From the NCBI GenBank assembly GCA_004794655.1, contig SMMW01000614.1, forward strand, positions 1,862,501-1,926,500: 64,000 nucleotides of DNA. The letters run 5' to 3'. Every line of letters starts with the position of its first letter. The first letter of the stretch is position 1. Below are positions 26,868 to 43,900 of this stretch, piece after piece. Position numbers and translations under genes: made by a program. The notes beneath the pieces are model-generated. The model was not told the origin of the DNA and made no database searches. It saw only the letters and a list, made by a program, of their open reading frames with translations. This stretch comes from Marisa cornuarietis. Its lineage: Eukaryota; Mollusca; Gastropoda; Architaenioglossa; Ampullariidae.

Positions 26868-28170
26868 CGAGGGAGCTATTTCTCAAACTGTAAAACACGT
26901 TGGCAACGGTCAAGATAGCTGATAGGATAGGGTGATAAACATGGTTTTAGAAGCTTAGTAGACCCTTAGGCCTTAAACCACCTTTGTATATGCCTATGTC
27001 TATTTATTTGTATCTATGTTTATGCATGCATGTGCGTATAAAAGTGTGTCTATGTATTTATGGATGTAAAGCTATGTAGGAATATAATTCCCTGTATTCA
27101 AATGGAATAAGCAGAAACGCCTGATATATAGTAGGAAAGATACTGTATTTATTAAGACTACGTTTGACTGACCTGTAAAGACAGAAAATCATCATAATGA
27201 TTTTAATTAAAATAAAATAATGCCCAGATAATATGCTTCAATATGACGTTAAGAGTTAGGCAGCGCTAACAACTATATATTATATTTACCATCTTAAGTT
27301 AAATCCAGCAAAATCCTTTATTTTGACGAAAACAATTTAAAGAACATAATAAACATGAAGCTATTTTCTGTTACCATCTCATTTTGAGGACTAGAGAAAA
27401 TGAAGGAAAATATCAATCCACGACTAAAATAAATCGTGACTTGCAATGTACCATTTATAAGCTTAAGTTCTGCCGTGTGATATTAACTTCTGTCGTAAGC
27501 GTTTCTTTAGTTGTGATAATGCATTATCAGCTCTTTTAGATGTCAGCTTTTGTAAGCTTATTGCTTACTACATGAGGGAGAACAGGTTTACTGTTTGAGC
27601 AAGTGATGAGTAAGCTCCTCCTACTTTCGCAACAACGACCGACACCGGATTCATCAAAGAAAATGTATTTAACGGACAGAGAGAGTTTGTTTTTCAACTA
27701 CGACTACGAGTCAGTAATAAATAAAATGGGAAAAACCGCTACGAAATTAGCAGCTCTCAATAGCATCTACTGTTTGTGATTGCATGTCCGCTAGGAGCAA
27801 ATACGATATTAGTCTGTCTTATTTCTCTAGATATCATCTTATTTGCTGTCCTTTCCTCCGAGACAAGTGCAGTAGGTACATACAGAAAACAAACATACCT
27901 TGTTATCGATAGTGAGCTCCTAAATCATAAAGTTATGCTGGATAAAACCGTGTCCTTTCGAAAATTCGTCGAGCTAGCGATCACAAAGGGCCATGAAGTA
28001 AGGAATGGAGAAGGTGTCTCGTCAGCGGACAATGAAGCAGAGGGAGGGTCTTGCTTGTCGCTGACAGTTAAGCGACTCTGTCAATCAAGCCTAACGATCC
28101 TGAGCGCTCCGCCCAGTGACCACATTTATTGCTTGGATCCCTGATGTTTGCTTCAAGCTGTAACCCAATG

Positions 28171-28214
<44 letters not shown>

Positions 28215-29238
28215 GTAGTGCAATTTCTTTTTTTAAGTGTGAGCGTGAGGACAAGGAAAGGGGTGTATGCGCGCAGAGATTCATGCTCACCTATAAACAA
28301 TCATTATCTGTTGCTTTTAAAGCTCGTAAGTGGGATAAATTAAATGAGAGCTTCTTCATTAGATCCACATTTACTGTTTAAAAGCAAATTAATAATAGTT
28401 TATAACTGGATAATATTAAAAGTTATACATAGCTTTTACCGTTTGACGATGTGAACGATGCTGTTAACCTGTCTCGAAATGTTTGTGCGTCTCTAAGACA
28501 GGGGTGGCCAGTGTATATGAAAGTTCAGGAAAGCTGCAAGGTCTTCTGTTGATTTCACATGACAGTAAGCCAAAGTACAGAGTTTTAAAATAACACCTGA
28601 AGCAGTAAAATCGTCAAGTTCTCATAAATATCACTGGGCTTAGCACCTTTCGATTGCGCTAAACTTCCTCTGACCGACTGCCATTAATGTTATGTAGTCA
28701 TGTCCATCAAGTCGCCCCGCCCATACCCACTGTGGACCTTCTGAGAAATTTTAGTTCTGTGCACGACGCCAAGAAGCAAGAGTAAATGTAACTGTAACTG
28801 TTATTGTATTTTGCTAGGCTGGCTTCTCTCTTTCTCCAAGCCGGATCATCTACCGCCGCCAAGACCCTATTTTCTATTAGTAAGCACATGTGGTTACACG
28901 TAAATCTTCAGTATTTTACTTTATATAGTTTTGTGGAAATTCTATACTGTATTGATTCACACTCTTTTTTAACAGAATTGACGATGATAACTGAAAAATT
29001 ACCCTTACATATAAGCATACATGTACTTTACGCCCTTAGGTAATACAACTTTGATGTCATAAACTTTAGTGTGGAATATAATTAATTGTTTGCAATATTT
29101 TTGCCATTTATGTCCTATCAGCTGTACTTTGTTAACGATATCATTAGAGTATTTAAAGCTGCTGACGGAAGATTATATGTTGATTTTACACGCGTTGGTC
29201 TCTAAGAGGATCCATTATATTTTCGACGATGTAAGCAG
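26868..29238. other. Spacer between divergent AIG1 genes
   Basis: About 2.4 kb between the start of the minus-strand six-domain gene and gene C on the plus strand. It must hold both promoters, but no clear TATA or initiator pair can be fixed by eye. It contains a (CA)n repeat (28174-28213). The long open frame at 27776-28144 lacks an ATG and resembles nothing known. Confidence 0.5.
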
Positions 29239-29240
29239 GA

Positions 29241-33712
<4,472 letters not shown>

Positions 33713-33759
33713 TAAGTGCAAGGACGTAAATGATTGTTAGAATAAACAAATAGACTTGG

Positions 33760-34780
33760 AACCACTGATAACTGTAATCACTTATTAGCTAACGCCAATA
33801 GATAATAACAAAAAAACAAGATGTGCATTGTTGTAAAACAGAGTGCGAAAATATACGCAAATACAATTTATACTTTGCTTGTATCTTAGTTCCTCATCAG
33901 AAACCGAAGCTCATCCCAACAACGGTTTCGAAAGAATAATTGATCAAACGATATCTCTGCAAAAACCCATAGTAGCAGTCAGGACATAATGTAGCCATTT
34001 ATAATCATGAATTCTTGAAAATTTAATTTATTTTATTGAACTTAGTCATAATTTGGTCACATGACATGTCAAAAGACATATTGCTATGTACTTATGTTTA
34101 CATTTCTTGTTACTGTGCAGTTTATTCTTTAAACTACTAGATTTATTTGAATAGGTTTAACTTTGTTGAGAAAATTAGATGAGACCCAGTCGCTGACTTT
34201 AGCTTGGACTCTGGCCGAGCATTGGTGTAAACTTTTCAGTCTGTACATAAAGTCTTAGAAAATGTTGTATTACCGTCATAGTAATGGCAGCAACATCCTC
34301 ATTTCCGTCACATTCTAGTAGGAAAGCACTATTGCGGTTTTAAAGACACGAAAACATTTTAATCTTCTATATATTTTGCGTATCTTTTCCTACATATATA
34401 AAGGTCTTAACCATTGCAAGCTTGTAAGCTTAAGCATCAAAGCTTAACTTTGATCATGCTTATCACATATCACTAATAGATTACTAATGGTAATTGTGAT
34501 CACATTTACAAATACTTAATGTCTTTGTTTAAGCTCTTCATGTTGTTGTAATTACCTTTTTTACCTCACGAACACATTGTGTATTTGTATGCACATCAGG
34601 CTTTTTTGTGCAAATTTCTACAATGCATGTAAAGTAACATTAAAGTTCTTTTCTGAGCTTTTATTATGTTTTGACAATATCTTCATTTCGTGTGAATTTA
34701 TTTAATTACATTATTAAGAAGATGCTATTCTGTTAAATTATTATGTAGATAATAACAAATTGATCCACCGATGCTTTTAG
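33760..34780. other. AT-rich spacer, no gene seen
   Basis: No open frame resembling a protein on either strand and no repeat recognised. Confidence 0.5.
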
Positions 34781-35242
34781 TAAAACTCCTGTTACCAGAA
34801 CAAAAACATATCGTGACAGGGTTTTTAGTTACTGTGCAGCAAAACAGTGGAACTCTCTTCCTTTCTATATCCGCCACTTACCAACTATTGAATCCTTTGA
34901 ACATGCACTGAAAACCTACCTCTTCCTTAAACATTACTCCTAACAACAGTTCACACAATTCTAGTCTTTTGTCACAGACACACACACAGACCTCTTTTAC
35001 ACTTATTGCTACTTCCCTGCCAGTCTTCCTTTGCAAAACCGTGATCTCTCAGTCCTTGTTACTTGGTTCCTATTTTCGTTTTATATGTTTGTTTTTTTAT
35101 TCATCATCGTTATTGTTGTTTATCCTTTCATAGTTCATATGTTATTGGTATTTCTCTCCTATCCAACGTATGTTGTCCATGTCTCGTTCTTTTTCTTAAG
35201 CTCTACGAGTGTGAGTTTGCGATACATACATATCTTGCGTCC

Positions 35243-35319
<77 letters not shown>

Positions 35320-35340
35320 TTATTATTATTATTATTGATT
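34781..35340 (+). mobile_element. LINE 3' fragment ending in (ATT)n
   Basis: The plus strand at about 34800-34940 reads FSYCAAKQWNSLPFYIRHLP and ends ALKTYLFLKHYS, stop: the closing motif of a common LINE reverse-transcriptase family. About 300 bases of 3' UTR follow and the element ends in an (ATT)n tract at 35242-35337, which may have grown from its tail. Confidence 0.7.
35242..35337. repeat. (ATT)n microsatellite
   Basis: About 32 units. The poly-Ile and poly-Tyr readings over it are artefacts. Confidence 0.97.
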
Positions 35341-35859
35341 TTTGTAAGTGCAAAAAAATAGTCATTATCAAAAATTTTCCTCCTGGAAATTACTTCCCGG
35401 CTACCTGTCCGGCTAATACATTACGTACTAATTTCACCTTTAAGATGTTTATATGTTTATATGTTTATAAAGAAATTAATAAAATCATTTACGTGCGGAA
35501 GGAAAAAACTTTCATAACCTAATTTTTTTTTCTAAAAGTAATACTCGCCTTATACATATTCTGTACTTAAGTATCAATAGGATAAAAAAAAAAAGTTGAT
35601 TACACTGCACAAAACACAAAAAATTGTCTAAGGTTTTTCAGTTGATTTATAGCAATCTTGATGTCCTGAATCCAAATATCACATTGGTTTTCATAGATCA
35701 GGTCAACTTTCTAAGCTATGGCCATATCTTCATTTGTACTTCTTTATGTACAGTTACAGATATTTTCACTGTATGTGATGCTTTGTTCTTAATCACTTCT
35801 ACACTATGAAGAATTTGCATGTGCCAATTTTTTACTAATTGGTATTATCTGTCCACTAT

Positions 35860-35905
<46 letters not shown>

Positions 35906-37180
35906 ACAAGCCCGAAGACTGGAGACTGTTCATTGACAGCAGCAAGCGGTCCCTGAAATGTGTTCTATTGCACAACGGCAACCAGTTTGCCTCTGTACCC
36001 CTTGCTCATTCTACTAAACTGAAGGAGAACTATGAAGCGGTGAAGTATGTGCTGGAAAAAATTTGTTATGATCAGCATAAGTGGGTTATTTGTGTCGACC
36101 TTAAGATAGTTACCTTTCTGTTGGGGCAACAATCCGGTTTCACCAAGTATCCATGCTTCCTGTGCATGTGGGGCAGTAGGGACACTGCTCATCATTATAC
36201 GAAGAAGGACTGGCCTGTGCGGGAGGAATAGTACCTTGCAGAGCAAGTAACTTCATCAACAGCCCTCTGGTGGACAGAGACAGAATACTCTTGCCACCAC
36301 TGCACATCAAGCTCAGTGTGATCAAACAATTCACCAAAGCTCTGGACAAAGACGGTGGCTGCTTCAATTACATGTGCCAGACTTTTCCGGGATTGACCAT
36401 AGTGAAGTTGAAAGCTGGTATCTTTGACGGTCCTCAAATCCGTCAGCTCATCACAGATCCAGAGTTTGAAAAGTCAATGAATAAAGTGGAACAGGAAGTG
36501 TGGAATGCTTTTTGTTTTCGTCCTGAAAAACTTCTTAGGCAACAACAAGGCCAGAAACTATGCTGAACTTGTCAACAATAAGGTGACTGCTTTCAGAAAC
36601 CTCGGATGCAACATGAGCATATGGATTGGTTTCCTGAGAATCTTGGATCAATGTCCGACGAGCAGGGAGAGAGATTCCACCAGGAGATGAAAGAGATGGA
36701 GACCAGAGATCAGGGACGCTGGAATGCCGTCATGATGGCTAATTACTGTTGGACTCTAAAGAGAGACATCCCTGATGCTGAGCATTCGAGGGTTTCCAAT
36801 AAACGGAAGTTCAAGCCCTGAATTTTGAACAGTGACGAGCATTGATGAGGTAACATACTGTTAACTTGTGCGCAGCTTTATCAATGTCTAATATTTAAGT
36901 TACAGTAATAGATGTTTTCAACAGTTACTTAAGATTTTGTGTTCCAGAACGATTTCTTCTCTTTGAAACCAATTCTGGGTGAGAAATGTGTATAGAAATC
37001 AACCGATTAATGTCGCAAAAATGTTAATAACTTATTTCCAAGGTAAAAATTGTAAACAATTAAAGTAGCAGATAAACCTGACCTGACCTAGACAAATGGA
37101 GGTCATTTTCGGACTCAGCGGTATCAAATTATCATAAATCAGTTGAAAAAACATAGACAATTTAAAAAAAAAATTTTTGT
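35860..37180 (+). mobile_element. Decayed transposon-like coding repeat, frameshifted
   Basis: After a (CA)n run (35860-35903) the plus strand reads, in at least three frames, DWRLFIDSSKRSLKCVLLHN, KYPCFLCMWGSRDTAHHY, ILLPPLHIKL and MSDEQGERFHQEM then GRWNAVMMANYCWTLKRD. From memory this order belongs to an uncharacterised, repetitive protein family found in many invertebrate genomes and thought to be transposon-borne. Stops and frame changes near 36231, 36520 and 36640 show it is dead here. The element class cannot be named. Its noncoding tail may run to about 37180. Confidence 0.6.
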
Positions 37181-37869
37181 GTTGTTGTGCAGTGTTATCT
37201 ATTGATTATTGAGAGATGAAATATTTAATGTTTGACTTTGGGTCCAGGCTGATGCGTTTTTAGCAAGTTAAATTGTGACTATGTGGAGCTATACTGTTCT
37301 TAATTAAACTTCATATTGTGAGAGATCTACGTTTTTCATTTAAATCAGTACTGAGTATAATTTCTACAGCTACCAGACATACTTTCTGTATTATATGTTT
37401 CACTATTGAAATATATTCTCTACTTTTATTCATAAAGCACTTAGCTAAAGAAAAAGAACACCTTTGTTTTCCTTTGTTCTGTTTGTAAAACAGTTTTTGA
37501 CGCTGAAACTCTTTTAAGAAATACCTACGAAGTGAAAGATGCCATCTTTAGAATCGACATTGCATGGACACACCTTGACCTCCCTAAAGTCTACAGGTCA
37601 AGAAAATAGAAAATCATTTTTTTCTTTTCTTTTTTTTTTTTTTTTGCATAAAATATTTTTGTCGGACCATATGCATTTATGACCTTGAGCCAGCTAGTTC
37701 ACGCACGCGCCGTTCTTGGTTCTTATGGTTTGACAACAACTTGGCAGAAACACCGTCCAAAAATCTAACCAATACCAAGTATTCTTCCACAGAAAATTTG
37801 CATGAAGTCTAGTCATCGGCATAAGAGTGCGCGTGTGTGTGATTATACTTATTAACGGGTCATTTCAGG

Positions 37870-38018
37870 TGTGTGTGCACCAGTTCCGAATTTTACAGAA
37901 ACTGCTGAATGGCGTACGATTTTCGGGAAACGGGAGAAGAGAAACAGCGTTGGAACAGAAGCTTTACAATCTGACCAATACTAAGTCTTCTCTCACAGAA
38001 AATTTACATGAAATCTAG
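37870..38018 (+). pseudogene. Relic tail exon of a gene D-like GTPase (1)
   Basis: After TTTCAG the reading HQFRILQKLLNGVRFSGNGR matches the start of the last exon of gene D (YQVRILQQVVHGLRAKGNER). It continues to a stop at 38018 without the hydrophobic anchor. No P-loop exon precedes it. Confidence 0.6.
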
Positions 38019-38713
38019 TCACCGGCATAAGAAGTGCTTTTTGTTTGCGTGAGAGAAAAAATGCTGTAGGAAGAAATCAAAGCCCTACCGAGGACCACTT
38101 TGGTCGATATCTGAGTCATTAGGCCATCACGACCTTAAGAACTTGCAATGGGTTCTTTTCATCCGTGCCGGCGGGACGAATGTTCAATTAACCTTTATTT
38201 ACGTCAACAAACACAATTGGTTAAAACTTTGTAAGTCAAATTGATTTAACCCAAGAAGTTTAGCGAGCACTCGTGTGAAAAACACGACTGGCATTTTATT
38301 AAACAAATATATCGTTCGCACTATAGAGTGCATTTAGAAACATGACTTCCTGACAGCTCATACTGTTTGTAGATAATAGTAAACTGATTCTCACTCATAG
38401 AAACAATTTAAATTTAAAATAAAGTGATCGTGATATCCCTGCTTAGCATAGCTGAACCCCTGGTACAGAGCCACACCCCTGGGCATGGCCGCCGGTGTGA
38501 CGTGCGCGCAGGATCAAGTACAGAAGAGTGAGTTTGCTGGTCGGCGCATCATGTCCTAATTTTTCATCGGAGAGAAGTTCAAGAATCCGGGTAAAGTAAT
38601 AATTTTGCTTCTTTGTTTATCTAATTGCAAGTAGCTAACCTACGCACGTCTGCGTTTAACAATGAGAGCATATTTAACTAGTCTTCAAAGTAGGCTGAGG
38701 CTTTTACTCGCAC

Positions 38714-38836
<123 letters not shown>

Positions 38837-38871
38837 CGCACGTGATTAAATTTACTAACGGCTCACTGCAG

Positions 38872-38962
38872 GTGTGTGCACCAGCTCCGAGGTTTTCAGA
38901 AAGTGCTGAATGATGTACGATTTTAAAGACACAGGGGCAGAGAAAAAGAGTTTGCATTAAAT
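38872..38962 (+). pseudogene. Relic tail exon of a gene D-like GTPase (2)
   Basis: After CACTGCAG the reading HQLRGFQKVLNDVRF matches the same tail exon, then meets a stop. It is a second copy about 1 kb after the first. Confidence 0.6.
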
Positions 38963-39376
38963 GTGCCTGTCTTTAGAGATTTTAACCTTCCCTTACCTCA
39001 TGATCAGTAGAACTAGGAAACTCTGTTACTCCCTCTCTAACTGCTCACAGTCCTCATCACACACAGTCTCCTGCTTGCTTTCTTTCTTTCTTTCGCTTGA
39101 TCTCTCGCTTGCTCGTTTTCACTAGCTTACCGCCCCTTTTCTATTCATGAATTATCGCATTCCTAGTTATCCAGCCCACCCTGCATACAATATTGCTAGC
39201 ATGAGCTATTGTCTACCTTCATCTATATGCTTTGTGCAATGGAGCTGGTCATGACAAATTATTAATTAATATAACGATAGATCAATTAGTCATTAACATT
39301 AGCCGTCTGACTTGCATTTCAGCATCGTATTTGGTTTGACCAGTCAATCGCCGATACATTGAAAACAAATCTAAAA

Positions 39377-40846
39377 ATGGGTAAGACTGATACATGTATT
39401 ATTAAATAAAATTCTCTTTTATTATGTAAGTCGCACTTCGAAATGGATTAGGAAATGTAAAAGGAGTCGACCAACAGATGTAAAAAAAAGTACTAGAAAG
39501 GACAGAGTTTACACGATTTGCCCGCAGAGTAACTACTTTGATAAATAATTAATTTTTTTGTTGGCTTCATACAAGCTAGATAATGATTATAGCGATCTAC
39601 ATGATGTATATGTATCGATGCCCCTTTTCTTTTAAGATTTCAGAAGTCATTCTCCATTGTTTATTTTTCACTAGTAGAGCGCATATACTCTTGCATATGT
39701 AGTGTAGTGGTTGTCAGTAGGCACTCATGCCAGCACATAAAAGTTTAATTTCCAATAAATCTTCAGAAGATACCACAAAGTTGCTCATCATTGGGAAAAC
39801 TGGAAACGGAAAAAGTTCGCTGGGAAACTCAATACTGGGACGAAATGAGTTCAAGGTGACAAGAGGCCTCGGATCAACAACCAGACAACATAGCCAGGCT
39901 GTAGGCGTTGTAAATGGAGAAAGAATAAAGGTAAGTGATGGCCTTTGAAGATTTTCTTCAACACCAAGAACCAAGACGTACTAGACAAGATTTTTTAAAA
40001 GGTTTTGGTCATGTCTGATGAAAATGTTCACGATCCTTTATAGGTATTTTCTACAAACTTTGGAAGCTTACTATTTCTATGCAGGTGATTGACACACCCG
40101 ATCCAGTAAACTTAAACCTTAGCGATGAACAAATCACAACCGAGGTCGCTCGCTGGAAGTCTCTGGCTGCTGGTACGTTCAGCATCTTGCTTGTGGTCAG
40201 GTGTGACGTGCGCTACACGGCGGAAGAATACGACATCTACAAGAAAATCAAGCGAGCATGGGGAGACAACTCATTTTTCGAAGATCACCTGGTGGTGGTC
40301 TTCACTTTTGGAGACCGGCAGGACAGAGACATTGACGAGGAGCTGAGAACAGTTTGCTGGGAACTGCGCAGTGTGCTGGCTGACGCCGGGGGTCGATACG
40401 TTCTCTTTAACAACAAGGTGCGTTCCTCAGTAGCAACGAAGCTTCTAAACATTATTAAAAAAAAAATTTCAAGTGTTTTACAACTTAAAAGAAAGAAATC
40501 TAAAATTAAAAATACGCAAACAAGTGTTTTCTCCTCGTTAATGTTTTTCAAATCTGTTGCTTTTCCTTCCTAATTAAGCATCGAGTAAAGAAATAAAATG
40601 GTTGTCTTTGTACACCAGGCACAAGGGGACACGACAAGATATCAAGTTCGAATACTGCAGCAAGTGGTTCATGGCCTTCGTGCCAAGGGAAATGAGAGAC
40701 GAAAAGTGCAGCAGCCGCAAAAATTCAGCCATAATGTTATTCTATTTCGAGACTTGCTCTCTTCTCGCAGTATGGTACCGACTATATTTGTAGTCGTCCT
40801 CGTCGTAGCTCTTTTTTTAATAATATATTTTTTACTAAGCTTTTAA
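39377..40846 (+). CDS. Gene D: AIG1/GIMAP-like GTPase with tail anchor
   Basis: Four coding exons: 39377-39380 (ATG G), 39767-39930, 40085-40417 and 40619-40846; 242 residues. The start was chosen because exon 1 ends ATGG|GTAAGA and the next exon, after TCTTCAG, is 164 nt in phase 1, the exact size and phase of the B-type P-loop exon, giving MEDTTKLLIIGKTGNGKS. An ATG at 39727 is a possible alternative start. The next exon holds VIDTPDPVN (G3 with Asp), IRCD-like VRCDVRYTAEEYDIYKK, FTFGDRQDRD and GRYVLFNNK. The last exon has a basic helix and a C-terminal hydrophobic run of about 22 residues (TIFVVVLVVALFLIIYFLL), a likely tail anchor. Confidence 0.85.
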
Positions 40847-42555
40847 TTTTGTTCCTCGCCAAGGGGAATCAGTGAAGCAGAAACAGCGAAGAAGCTCAAT
40901 GGTTTTATAAAATTGAATCTCCTGAAAGATTAGGTTAATTATGGTTACAGGCAATGTTGCTGGTAGAAATCAGGAATTAGTGATGACTGTGCTAATTTCA
41001 AATATCTAACCACTAAAAAAAGCTGTTGACATCAGAATCTATCTATCTACTTGCTTTATTGTATAGTTTATCTTCAGTAAACAGTTAACCCCTTTTTCCT
41101 GGGACCATGTTTAAATAATTGTTGTTCAAATTGTGGCTCCTTAAACATGCCATAACTTTTTTGATATCTTGATTTGTGATCTTTCCGCTTTGTGACTCTT
41201 TTAATAGCTTTTGCCTTAAAGCAAGATTGTGTGCGTTAATCATAATAATAATAAAATAATAATCATCATCATTTTTGTTTACTTAACATAGATGATTGAA
41301 TAAAACATTTCCTTTGCAGCTCAACACATAGATAATTACACGTAAAAACTAATTATACAGGTCAAAGAATATATTTATTATAAACCAAGTGACGGAAAGC
41401 TTCAAACAACCTTCACAGGCCGAGAAATAACAACAAAATATATTGAAGGGAAGCCTATTCACGTAAAATAGTGCACATGTGATCTGTCTTTTTTTAATAA
41501 CTTCTTTATTGACGTAGTAGAGTTGCTGATCTTAAAGCTAGTCTGACTTGTCAATTAAATGCGAGTTAGTTAAAGTATAGTTCAAATACTCTTATGCATG
41601 TCAATACTGGCTTATATCGTGTCTGTGCTTATGCGATGCTCATTGATTTCAAATGAATTAAAACGAATAGATGTGTAGTTCTAATAGTAGTTTAAAAGTA
41701 TTTACATCATAAAATTAATGTTACTTGAGCCTATGTAACATAAAAGCGAGCAGCCAATGTCAGTTTTTGTTCTCCAAAAAAGCTGTATAACAGTTAAGAT
41801 GTGTGCACCTCTTTGCTTAAGAGTGTTCAAACTTACAACACATAGGTTTCGCTCATTCATGTTCATGAAGATTTTGTGGAGGATGGTACATGGACTTATA
41901 TATCTTAATGTAGATTGTAAAACCAACAACTATATTGAATGACATTTCTTCCATTTTACTTGCATTAAAGGCCTCACGAAATGTAGTAGTACTCCTGAGG
42001 TTAGCTCTTCATCAGGTATCAGTAAACAGTGTTTAGGCAATAAAAGAAATTGTTAAGGAAAGACATTAATTAATTGTTTATAATTATGGGAAATTCTTGT
42101 TACTGTCTAAAAACGGTGTACTATTTTACCAACATATGTATTTCCTGGAAATAAAAATAACTATGCCCAATGTTTGTGTATTTTACTAACCAAAAGACTG
42201 TCTAACGCATGCTTGTAAATTGACATCTCGTAAGGTAGAAACATTTATTGCTGTAGTTCGGTATTAGATTTTTTTTCAACTTAAAAGTCCTTCATTTCCT
42301 TATTTTCTTAGTACTTAACTAGCGATAATGAATATTGTGTAAACAATGTACATGTTGTAGATAATGTAAAAACCCTTTTAATAAACTGCAGCCTTCCTAG
42401 TCATCAGCGGTCAAAACAAATAATGACTATAAAATTTAATTGAGTGAACAGCACATTTCATGAGTTTGAAATTTAGGCAAGCGAAGAGCTTGTAAAATTA
42501 TCCAACCATAATAATGTTTACACGTAAGCAATTCACTTTTTCCCCTCCCCCACCA
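40847..42555. other. Gene D 3' flank, no gene seen
   Basis: AT-rich. Several AATAAA-type signals occur (for example near 41230 and 41297), any of which could end gene D. No protein-like reading. Confidence 0.5.
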
Positions 42556-42559
42556 CACA

Positions 42560-43900
42560 CAATTTGATCAGAAGAGAAATGTTACCACTACTCTACATTG
42601 CATCGTCAAGAGGTACGGTTGAAAATTTATTTATTGTCTTTATTTATCTGAAGGGATAAACTTTTCAACTAGCTCATTAGATTTCTCACAATAACTTGTT
42701 TAAGACCCAGTATTAAAATTCGTATCATCCAAAACGGAAAACGGCTTTTTATAATGTTCATTACACTAGTTATTTAACCGATAGTTTACGTGGCTATTTG
42801 CCAGGGTGGTTTGGTCAAAGGACTAAAAGGAAGAATACAAAATTTTCTGGTTACTTCAAGTTGTGAATCTCTCAGCAGCACAGGTATCTTCAAATTTGTT
42901 CAGCATAAATTAAAAATTTACATGTGAGCATATAATAAACTAACTCGTATAATTTTAAGACCACAGGACTAGAATGCAAGCAATTCAGCAAAAAAAGAAA
43001 TATAGAAAGGGTTCATTTTTTGTTTCCTAGGGAGAAAGGTCACCAGGATGCCAATAGCTCGCAATGCAAATACCAATGTAAGGGGTGGGGGGATAATATC
43101 CGCGATTGTGAAGCCTGCACGTGTGAATGATCTTGTAAGTATGATAGTCAGGCGGTTGAAGTAGAGGTAAGGTATGCAGGTGTCAGCGTGTAACAATGGC
43201 TGGTGAAGTGAATACATTCTCTGAGTTTGAAAGCTCTGACTGACATGAAAGGAAATGCGACCCTTAACGCTATCCGGGTTTGTCAGTTCAAGCTGGAAAT
43301 GTTCGCCAAAAAAAAAAAAAAAAGGAAATTAAGTTGAATTTTCAACATGTCGTTGAAAGTTTAAATTTAATTTTTTAAAATGGCAACTGTGATAAAAAGA
43401 GAGAGAGATGTGATCGTTACGTAAGTTTCAAACGAAAAAGACTAACTGTATTATGTGATAAATACATCTATAAACAATCACCTTAGCAAGGTATTACATG
43501 TACAGTTGTCATGTGGGACTTAGTTCTGTGAAATATTCCCAAAACAACTGCTCTTTCCAGAAGATACACAGAACATAACATGGTAGAGCTTTTAACCAGC
43601 AACGCATCAATAAACCCGGCGCTTTGCCTGTTTCTAGCTACAGGAGCTCAACACTACGAATTTAACGGTTTTAACGCCAAACAAGGACATGGGTGAAGAG
43701 ATATCTCGTTGATGGTGGCACCAACCAGCAGATGTAACCTGTAATGCACTCGCAAACTACTCAAGATAGGCTTGCTTTCAGAATTAAGTTGTCTTTATTT
43801 GCGTTTAAGAGAAGTAAATCCACATTTGGAAAGTACATCTGTCAGTGTGTGTTTCAATAAATGACAAAGAAGAACGTTTTCGTAACTTCAACTGACTCTT
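42560..43900 (+). repeat. Segmental duplication, 3' flank of gene D (copy 1)
   Basis: Aligns with 48440-49760: shared landmarks CAATAACTTGTTTAAGAC, CATCCAAAACGGAAAACGGC, GTCACCAGGATGCCAATAGC, CATCAATAAACCCGGCGCTT and GGAGCTCAACACTACGAA. The 42860-43490 part is also the long repeat seen in intron 2 of gene C. Confidence 0.75.

Noticed and set aside
27776..28144. 122-codon plus-strand open frame in the divergent spacer
   Set aside because: It has no ATG start, resembles no known protein and shows no splice-site support.
39727..39766. ATG at 39727 as the start of gene D
   Set aside because: Possible, but the exon from 39767 has the exact 164-nt size and phase of the other P-loop exons and joins in frame to an ATG-G exon at 39377-39380.
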